The position numbers and the translations under genes were made by a program. This document shows positions 14,144-18,689 of a stretch of DNA of 18,689 nucleotides, one piece after another. Where the stretch lies: NCBI GenBank assembly GCA_002407865.1, contig DHPI01000068.1:82231-100919 (forward strand), read 5' to 3'. Every line of letters begins with the position of its first letter. The first letter of the stretch is position 1. The stretch is from Spirochaetia bacterium UBA5368. GTDB taxonomy: Bacteria > Spirochaetota > UBA4802 > UBA5368. The notes under the pieces were generated by a model. The model made no database searches. It saw nothing but the letters and a program-made list of their open reading frames with translations, and was not told the origin of the DNA.

Positions 14144-14896
14144 ATGAATACTACCGCTGAAAATGTAACAGCCGTCGTATTGGCCGCCGGGAAAGGGGTG
14201 CGCATGAACTCCGAATTACCGAAGGTATTGCATTTGCTCAGGGGGCGGCCGCTTGTGCATCATGTTGTCGATGCTATCCGCGGCGCCGGCATAGATTTGG
14301 TTACTGTCGTTGTGGGATACGGGGGAGACCGTGTCATTGAATCGATCGGCGATTCCGTTGTGTATGCGTGGCAGCGAGAGCAGCGTGGAACCGGTCATGC
14401 GGTGATGCAGGCGGAGGGCAGTCTCCGAGATTTTTCCGGTCTTGTGTATGTCGCCTGCGGCGACGCGCCATTGATATCATCCAAAACGATACGGCGGATG
14501 GTAGCGGAAGCGCAAATGCCCGGGGTGAAGGCCGTTGTGCTAACAATGAAGCCCGATAATCCATTCGGGTATGGACGGATTGTGAAAGACGCAAATGGAA
14601 ACTGTATAAGGATTGTTGAAGAAAAGGACGCCAGTACCGAGGAAAAAAGCATTCGTGAAGTGAACACGGGAACGTATGTTTTCCACAGTGATTGCCTTTT
14701 CCCCGGGTTAAAAACCATAACGACTGAAAATGCGCAGGGGGAGTATTATCTTCCTGATGTCATATCATTTATACGCAGTTCGGGATATTCCATACGAACC
14801 GTACTTCTGGACGATCCGGTTGAGGGTAGTGGCGTTAATTCTCCCGAAGAATTGAGGAAGCTGGAGCAACGCCTGAAAGAATCTTTGTATCGATAG
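14144..14896 (+). CDS. glmU: GlmU-type UDP-GlcNAc pyrophosphorylase, uridyltransferase domain only
   Basis: The protein transfers UMP from UTP to GlcNAc-1-phosphate, giving UDP-GlcNAc for peptidoglycan and lipid A. All uridyltransferase motifs are present: LAAGKGVRM (13-21), ELPKVLH (24-30), REQRGTGHAV (78-87), CGDAPL (105-110, Asp107 for magnesium), NTGTYVF (174-180) and NAQGEYYLPDV (196-206). It ends at 250 residues, so the left-handed beta-helix acetyltransferase half of the ~456-residue bifunctional enzyme is absent. No frameshift or remnant of that half follows; prs begins nine bases after the stop codon. The missing acetylation step must therefore come from another gene. The ATG at 14144 has no convincing Shine-Dalgarno sequence and lies 30 bases after the tRNA 3' end. 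Confidence 0.93.
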   Translation: MNTTAENVTAVVLAAGKGVRMNSELPKVLHLLRGRPLVHHVVDAIRGAGIDLVTVVVGYGGDRVIESIGDSVVYAWQREQRGTGHAVMQAEGSLRDFSGLVYVACGDAPLISSKTIRRMVAEAQMPGVKAVVLTMKPDNPFGYGRIVKDANGNCIRIVEEKDASTEEKSIREVNTGTYVFHSDCLFPGLKTITTENAQGEYYLPDVISFIRSSGYSIRTVLLDDPVEGSGVNSPEELRKLEQRLKESLYR

Positions 14897-14904
14897 TTGA
14901 GTGG

Positions 14905-15849
14905 ATGGACATGAGCGACGCAATGAAAATTTTATCGGGGTCATCCAATAGGCTCCTTGCAGAAGAAATAGCGAGGTATCTGGGAATTCCGCTGGCTGAA
15001 GTCGAGTTGAAGAAATTTAAAGACGGTGAAATTTCCGTCAAGATAGGCGAGAACATACGTGAGGTTGACCTCTTTATTGTGCAATCGACATGCAATCCCG
15101 CAAATGATCACCTGATTGAGCTTTTGCTGCTTATCGATGCTGCACTGAGGGCCTCGGCAAAGCGTATAACCGCGGTAATACCGTATTTTGGCTATGCGCG
15201 GCAGGACCGCAAGGTTGAGCCGCGGGTGCCGATTTCGGCGAAAGTCGTGGCGAACATGCTTCAGGCCGCTGGTGCAAAGCGTATCCTTGCCATGGAGCTT
15301 CATTCCGATCAGATTCAGGGCTTTTTCGACATACCGGTGGATAATCTGATATCCGCTCCGATAACAGTGGAGTATTTTAAAAAGCTTAATATCGAAAATC
15401 CGGTTGTCGTGTCCCCCGATACCGGCGGTGTGGTTCGTGCGCGATTTTATGCGAAAAAGTTGAATGCCGGACTTGCGATAATCGACAAGCGAAGGCCGCA
15501 GGCGAACGAGTGCCAAATAATGCATGTTATCGGGGATGTGAAAGGCAAAGATTGTATTCTCGTAGATGATATGATTGATACTGCGGGTTCTATTTCGGGC
15601 GCCGCAAAGGCGTTGAAAGAAAACGGAGCGAAGGATATTTACTGCGTATCGACGCACCCTATCCTTTCGAATGGCGCGTCGATAAAGCTGAAAAACGCGG
15701 GATATAAGGAGATCGTGCTGACAAACACTATCCCGATTCCCGATGTAAAGAAGCTGAACAATATGACGGTGCTTTCGGTTGCGCCGCTGCTCGGCGAAGC
15801 GATCCGGAGAATTCATGATGGTGAATCGGTGAGTTCGCTGTTCGTATAA
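14905..15849 (+). CDS. prs: ribose-phosphate pyrophosphokinase (PRPP synthetase)
   Basis: Prs makes PRPP from ribose-5-phosphate and ATP for purine, pyrimidine, NAD, His and Trp synthesis. The 314-residue length is standard for class I enzymes. Visible signatures include FKDGEISVKIGENIR (38-52), IPYFGYARQDRK (92-103), ELHSDQIQGFFDIPVDNL (131-148, metal and ATP site), SPDTGGVVRA (170-179), DKRRP (194-198) and the PRPP loop ILVDDMIDTAGS (218-229). The ATG at 14905 starts eight bases after the glmU stop. A second ATG at 14911 is in frame and would also serve. Placement after glmU fits a nucleotide and nucleotide-sugar supply operon, and the spacing suggests co-transcription. Confidence 0.97.
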   Translation: MDMSDAMKILSGSSNRLLAEEIARYLGIPLAEVELKKFKDGEISVKIGENIREVDLFIVQSTCNPANDHLIELLLLIDAALRASAKRITAVIPYFGYARQDRKVEPRVPISAKVVANMLQAAGAKRILAMELHSDQIQGFFDIPVDNLISAPITVEYFKKLNIENPVVVSPDTGGVVRARFYAKKLNAGLAIIDKRRPQANECQIMHVIGDVKGKDCILVDDMIDTAGSISGAAKALKENGAKDIYCVSTHPILSNGASIKLKNAGYKEIVLTNTIPIPDVKKLNNMTVLSVAPLLGEAIRRIHDGESVSSLFV

Positions 15850-15911
15850 GGCGAAGCGCAGTGGATGTAGTAGTGAATTGCTATTGAAATTAAACATCAG
15901 GTGAGGAGACC

Positions 15912-16562
15912 ATGGAACAACATACATTGAATGCTGAAGTGAGAAAAGAAACCGGGAAAAACGAAAACCATAGGATGCGGGCAAAAGGTTTTATTCCGGG
16001 CGTTGTATATTCGCACGGAAAAACCGAAGCGATAAAGGTGCCGAAGAAAGAATTTAGCAGGCTTTTCAGGGGGCATATTTCAGAGAGTGTTCTTATCAAT
16101 CTCAACCTGTCGGGAGGCGCGAATGAGGCAAAGCAGAAGGTCGTCGTAAAAGACTACCAGCTTGATCCCATAACCGATGAAGTAATCCATCTGGATTTCT
16201 ACAAGGTAACGCTGACCGAGAAATTACAGACGACGGTTGCCGTTGTCGTGGTTGGGACGTCAATTGGTGAAAAAACTGGCGGGATTCTCGAGGTGCTCGA
16301 GCGCGATCTGAATATAGAATGTCTTCCGACGGAACTGCCGGAAAAAATTGAAATTGATGTAACCAATCTCAATGTGGGCGACTCTATACGAGTCAAGGAT
16401 CTTCCGGCTGAGGGCTCGTTGAAGTTTCTTGGAGATGAGGATCGTACGGTCGTGGCCGTTATTGCGCCAAAGGCGGTACAGGAAGAGGCGGCGCCGGTGG
16501 CAGAGGGCGAAGCTGAAGCAGCGGCTGCAGCAGGCGCTGAGAATAAAGAAAAGACGGAGTAA
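15912..16562 (+). CDS. rplY: 50S ribosomal protein L25, long Ctc/TL5 form
   Basis: L25 binds 5S rRNA in the large ribosomal subunit. The 216-residue protein has the 5S-binding N-terminal domain (1 to about 95: RAKGFIPGVVYSHGK, FRGHISESVLINL, KDYQLDPITDEVIHLDFYK) and the C-terminal TL5/Ctc domain (GEKTGGILEVLERDLNIECLP, VTNLNVGDSIRVKDL). It ends in an Ala/Glu-rich acidic tail typical of the long form. GGTGAGGAG ends four bases before the ATG, the strongest ribosome binding site in this operon and consistent with high expression of a ribosomal protein. The order prs, rplY, pth is conserved in many bacteria. Confidence 0.95.
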   Translation: MEQHTLNAEVRKETGKNENHRMRAKGFIPGVVYSHGKTEAIKVPKKEFSRLFRGHISESVLINLNLSGGANEAKQKVVVKDYQLDPITDEVIHLDFYKVTLTEKLQTTVAVVVVGTSIGEKTGGILEVLERDLNIECLPTELPEKIEIDVTNLNVGDSIRVKDLPAEGSLKFLGDEDRTVVAVIAPKAVQEEAAPVAEGEAEAAAAAGAENKEKTE

Positions 16563-16608
16563 TGCTGATCTGGCTGCATAGAATTTAAACGGGAGGAAAA
16601 AGGGGTAG

Positions 16609-17223
16609 TTGAAATTAATAGTTGGTTTCGGAAATCCGGGTGAGAAATTTTTGAATAACCGGCAGAATATCGGATTCAAGGTTATCGATATCCTGGGTAA
16701 CAACGAAAACATTGAAGTTAAGATTAAGAAAAAGAAATCCCTCATCGGGAGAGGCAAGATGAGGGATTCCGATGTTGTGCTGTTGAAGCCGCAGACCTTT
16801 ATCAATCTTATAGGCGAATCGGTACTCTATATAGCGTCTTTTCTGCGTATCAATGTGCGAGACATCATTTGTATAATTGAAGATTCTTCACTGAAGCTCG
16901 GAGAGCTTCGTGTCGATTACGCGAATTCAACCCTCGATCATGCTGGCGTGGATTCGATGGTTCGGGCCCTGAAATCCGACAGGTTTGCGAAGGTGCGTGT
17001 CGGTGTCGGCGCTCCCCCCAGGAATATGAGCATGGAAGAGTATCTGCTCCAGGATTTTACGAGCGAAGAAAACCTTGTTTTGATCGATATCCTCAATAAA
17101 ACAGAAAAGGCCGTTAAAATGCTTGTTACGCAGAGTATCGAGGAAGTCCAAAACAAGTTCAATCCTGAGGGCGCTACGAAGATCGAGAAAAGAAAAATCA
17201 GGAAGATTAGAGTTCGCCGCTGA
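16609..17223 (+). CDS. pth: peptidyl-tRNA hydrolase homologue lacking catalytic residues
   Basis: Pth normally frees tRNA from prematurely released peptidyl-tRNA. This 204-residue protein has the Pth fold signatures: KLIVGFGNPGEKF, NIGFKVIDIL, LLKPQTFINLIGESV, FLRIN and VRVGVGAPP. The canonical TRHN is NRQN, so the catalytic histidine is Gln19. The conserved HDDLDL is replaced by IEDSSL, and the GGGxGGHNG loop by ANSTLDHAG (105-113), losing its asparagine. Asn9 and Asn66 are kept. The C-terminus is unusually basic (KIEKRKIRKIRVRR). Hydrolytic activity in the usual way is doubtful. The start is a TTG with an in-frame TAG immediately before it and GGGAGG at 16591-16596, so no longer start exists. 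The position after rplY is the normal pth locus. Confidence 0.85.
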   Translation: MKLIVGFGNPGEKFLNNRQNIGFKVIDILGNNENIEVKIKKKKSLIGRGKMRDSDVVLLKPQTFINLIGESVLYIASFLRINVRDIICIIEDSSLKLGELRVDYANSTLDHAGVDSMVRALKSDRFAKVRVGVGAPPRNMSMEEYLLQDFTSEENLVLIDILNKTEKAVKMLVTQSIEEVQNKFNPEGATKIEKRKIRKIRVRR

Positions 17224-17225
17224 CG

Positions 17226-17672
17226 TCAATACCGCAGATCGAGTATCAAGCCCCGGATTTCTTCGATTGTTTTCATCAAATTAAATGCCGTGTTGTTGCG
17301 TATAATAGCGGTGGATATATCCGCGAGTTTGGAGTTAATTTCTTCAACAATAACGAAATCGGCTTTGTTTCTTCTCTTGCGCTTCAGGGTTGCGGTTCTG
17401 AGGCCGTCGTTCAGTAATTGCTTGAGTATCGTTTGTACGATTGATTTGTACCGCGCGAGTTCATAAATGGATTGTTCGTCGAGGAACCGTTTTTCCTGAT
17501 CTTTCAGGTCGTTCATCAGTTCCTCAATGGTTCCGTGAAACTCGAAATTAAGCGAATTCTCGAGGGCCGTTGTAAAAGAAGCCCCCCCAGGGCGAGTAAC
17601 CGCGGATTTCCTTCTCCGCTTGATTTTCAGATTTTCGTCTTTTTTCAGGTCTGTCGACGTTTTTTCAATCAT
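17226..17672 (-). CDS. YaaR family protein (DUF327)
   Basis: This is a 148-residue soluble, helical, highly charged protein. It has a basic disordered N-terminus (about 1-30), then EFHGTIEELMNDLKDQEKRF, a helix with ELARYKSIVQTILKQLL, a basic KRKRRNKADF turn, and a last helix pair beginning VEEINSKLADI. This order matches the YaaR/DUF327 family known from Bacillus and spirochaetes, whose function is not established. A GGAAGGGGCGG ribosome binding site precedes the start. It lies 36 bases after the bactofilin stop on the same strand, and a small CCGGC/GCCGG hairpin (17686-17700) sits in that gap. Its stop codon and the converging pth stop form the palindrome TGACGTCA. Confidence 0.84.
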   Translation of the reverse strand: MIEKTSTDLKKDENLKIKRRRKSAVTRPGGASFTTALENSLNFEFHGTIEELMNDLKDQEKRFLDEQSIYELARYKSIVQTILKQLLNDGLRTATLKRKRRNKADFVIVEEINSKLADISTAIIRNNTAFNLMKTIEEIRGLILDLRY

Positions 17673-17708
17673 ATAACCGCCCCTTCCGGCCGGCAGCCGG
17701 TTTACGTA

Positions 17709-18080
17709 TTATGACGACGCCGCTTCGGTGGATTGCTTATTGATGACGCAGTTTCCATCGAATACAACACCATCCTCCATTACCAGGCTCGGCGTGATGA
17801 TATTGCCGTGCATCTGTCCCGAGGAGAGCATAATGACCCTCTCGGTAGCAAAAATATTGCCCCGCACAATGCCGCCGATTACAACGACGCGAGCCTTGAT
17901 GTCCGTTGTTGCCTCACCGGTCTGGCCTATCAGCACCTTGCCGTCAGTTTCAATTGTCCCCTTGAACCGACCGTCGATTCGCAACAGTCCATTTATAGTG
18001 AACTCTCCCTTGAATTCAGAGCCTTCGCCGATGATGCTGTTAACAATGTTGTCCTCTATCTGTTTTGCCGCCCGTGCCAT
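17709..18080 (-). CDS. bactofilin (DUF583/CcmA-like cytoskeletal protein)
   Basis: Bactofilins polymerise without nucleotide into membrane-associated filaments that scaffold cell-wall enzymes and set cell shape. This is a compact 123-residue form with the typical entry motif IIGEGSEFKGEFTINGLLRIDGRFKG (split across 16-41). A short-repeat right-handed beta-helix follows, with glycine turns at GKVLIGQTGE, VVIGGIVRGNI and MHGNIITPSLVMEDG. The tails are short: about 15 residues N-terminal and a Ser/Ala-rich C-terminus. Bactofilin genes are often next to M23 peptidase genes. Here the M23 gene is about 14 kb away in the same window and the partner is yaaR, the next gene downstream. The start has only a weak GAG element. 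Confidence 0.92.
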   Translation of the reverse strand: MARAAKQIEDNIVNSIIGEGSEFKGEFTINGLLRIDGRFKGTIETDGKVLIGQTGEATTDIKARVVVIGGIVRGNIFATERVIMLSSGQMHGNIITPSLVMEDGVVFDGNCVINKQSTEAASS

Positions 18081-18098
18081 AGTATCTCGCAGTTATTG

Positions 18099-18104
18099 AT
18101 TATA
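18099..18104 (-). promoter_or_regulatory. consensus -10 element upstream of bactofilin
   Basis: On the minus strand a perfect TATAAT occupies 18104-18099. That puts the transcript start near 18092 and leaves a leader of about 12 bases. No good -35 lies 16-18 bases upstream, so the promoter may need an activator, or this may be a chance match. Confidence 0.4.
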
Positions 18105-18248
18105 GTACGTACCCGTGCCATAAGCCCGCTTTCGCACAGTTTTTCAAGGAAGTTTTTTGTGTACCCATGAAACATGGCCACATCGGTTAATTTGAAATAA
18201 AAGGCGCATAACATGCAATTAATTTTTAAAAACACCCAAAAAAAATGG

Positions 18249-18276
18249 TTGAAAATTTATAGCAATATGATCTAAT
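18249..18276 (+). promoter_or_regulatory. candidate promoter for the 47-codon HTH gene
   Basis: TTGAAA (18249-18254, 5 of 6) is followed after 16 bases by TCTAAT (18271-18276, 5 of 6). The predicted start near 18283 gives a leader of about 35 bases with a strong ribosome binding site. The surrounding DNA is AT-rich, which raises the chance of a false match. Confidence 0.45.
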
Positions 18277-18317
18277 CAAACCAGAGGAGTTTTTTTATAT
18301 TTACAAGGAGGGAAATT

Positions 18318-18461
18318 ATGAGAAAAGCTATTCTAAAGCTGCTGGAGTACGGGTGGCCAGATAAAATAATAGCGAACTATCTTATGATCAAGCCTACAAT
18401 TGTTAAATATTATCGTAAAAAATACAGAATCTCCCGAAACGAGTACCAGGGTTTTTACTGA
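18318..18461 (+). CDS. 47-residue stand-alone helix-turn-helix protein
   Basis: The ATG at 18318 is preceded by AAGGAGGG (18305-18312), close to a perfect Shine-Dalgarno sequence, with five bases between. The 47 residues are basic (about a dozen Lys/Arg). They read as one helix-turn-helix: KAILKLLEYGWPDKIIANYL, then the recognition-type helix KPTIVKYYRKKY. This resembles the C-terminal HTH of LuxR/GerE or resolvase proteins (compare LLAEGLSNKEIAERL and TVKNHR). It lacks any partner, sensor or catalytic domain. It might be a minimal DNA-binding regulator, a controller in a small accessory system, or a decayed transposase fragment. The strong ribosome binding site and promoter favour a real gene. 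It is too short for most gene finders. I do not recognise a named family. Confidence 0.6.
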   Translation: MRKAILKLLEYGWPDKIIANYLMIKPTIVKYYRKKYRISRNEYQGFY

Positions 18462-18522
18462 TTTCCCCGCACAGCGTCTTCAAAAATAAAATAAAGCCGA
18501 ACAAACAAGATAAAAAAGAAAA

Positions 18523-18547
18523 GAGGGGGGAGATGTTATCCCCCCTC
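18523..18547 (-). terminator. intrinsic terminator for a leftward transcript entering from the right edge
   Basis: GAGGGGGG (18523-18530) and CCCCCCTC (18540-18547) form a perfect 8-bp stem with a nine-base loop. On the minus strand the stem is followed at once by TTTTCTTTTTTATC, a textbook U-tract. On the plus strand no T-tract follows, so the terminator points left. The gene it serves would lie at or beyond the right edge, since no leftward frame stays open past about 18630. Confidence 0.75.
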
Positions 18548-18560
18548 CCTGAAGTTTAGC

Positions 18561-18590
18561 CCTATATTTTGGAGGTTCGCAAAAAATAGG
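18561..18590. repeat. inverted repeat / RNA hairpin with GGAGG in its loop
   Basis: CCTATATTTT (18561-18570) and AAAAAATAGG (18581-18590) pair at nine of ten positions with one A-A mismatch. The ten-base loop GGAGGTTCGC contains a Shine-Dalgarno-like GGAGG on the plus strand. A second AGGAGG follows directly (18588-18593) but has no usable start codon or ORF after it. No coding sequence is visible from 18462 to 18689. Confidence 0.5.
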
Positions 18591-18689
18591 AGGACAACGA
18601 ATCCAAAGTTTGAAATTAATAATTTTGTGTCAACAATAATATGTATTTTTTACGTTTTTGCTGTCCGGTAGCAGATTAATTTTAGGGGT

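Noticed and set aside
14941..15984. 347-codon minus-strand frame across prs
   Set aside because: It is antisense to a fully conserved prs, and the product is rich in His, Arg and Tyr with no recognisable fold.
17728..18170. plus-strand frames of 123 and 145 codons across the bactofilin gene
   Set aside because: They are antisense to a clear bactofilin beta-helix; regular repeats often leave the opposite strand open.
1..18689. CRISPR arrays, insertion sequences, prophage or toxin-antitoxin genes
   Set aside because: I saw no regularly spaced repeats, transposase or integrase motifs, or phage structural genes. The 47-codon HTH gene has no visible toxin partner in the window.

Overview
The window looks like chromosomal core DNA of a diderm bacterium, most likely a spirochaete (Spirochaetota, perhaps Leptospirales-like or an uncultivated class). 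That placement is an inference. It rests on an M23 peptidase with the cytoplasmic tail plus FIPHNEKK-type segment I associate with spirochaetes, a bactofilin next to a YaaR-family protein, a DUF4416 gene, and the order ispE, tRNA-Gln, short glmU, prs, rplY, pth. Two proteins with clear outer-envelope signatures fit a double-membrane cell. Base composition looks balanced except for the last ~500 bases, which are clearly AT-richer. There is no transposase, integrase, phage gene or CRISPR array.

Layout. Positions 1-2410 are read leftwards in two groups. An RluA-type pseudouridine synthase overlaps a DUF4416 gene by one base (TAATG). After a 180-base gap, a PTS EIIA (PtsN-like) gene is followed by the N-terminal 97 codons of ruvB, cut by the window edge. 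A ~300-base divergent region then leads to two rightward envelope genes: a membrane-anchored M23 peptidase and a 1902-residue SprA-like protein. SprA/Sov is the giant barrel of the type IX secretion translocon known from Bacteroidota. Convergent to these is a leftward pair: a multi-pass membrane, GAF-like, SpoIIE-type phosphatase followed by a DHH phosphoesterase.

Positions 13061-17223 form a rightward housekeeping run: ispE (isoprenoid synthesis), tRNA-Gln(UUG), a one-domain glmU (UDP-GlcNAc synthesis), prs (PRPP synthesis), rplY (ribosomal protein L25) and a pth homologue. The pth product has lost the catalytic histidine and the Gly-rich substrate loop. It converges on a leftward bactofilin-yaaR pair, with both stop codons inside one 8-base palindrome. 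The AT-rich right end holds a 47-codon helix-turn-helix gene with a near-perfect ribosome binding site, then an intrinsic terminator pointing leftwards and a second hairpin.

Most worth pursuing are the SprA-like giant protein outside Bacteroidota, the degenerate peptidyl-tRNA hydrolase at the normal pth locus, and the tiny stand-alone HTH protein with the structured RNA-like region beside it.
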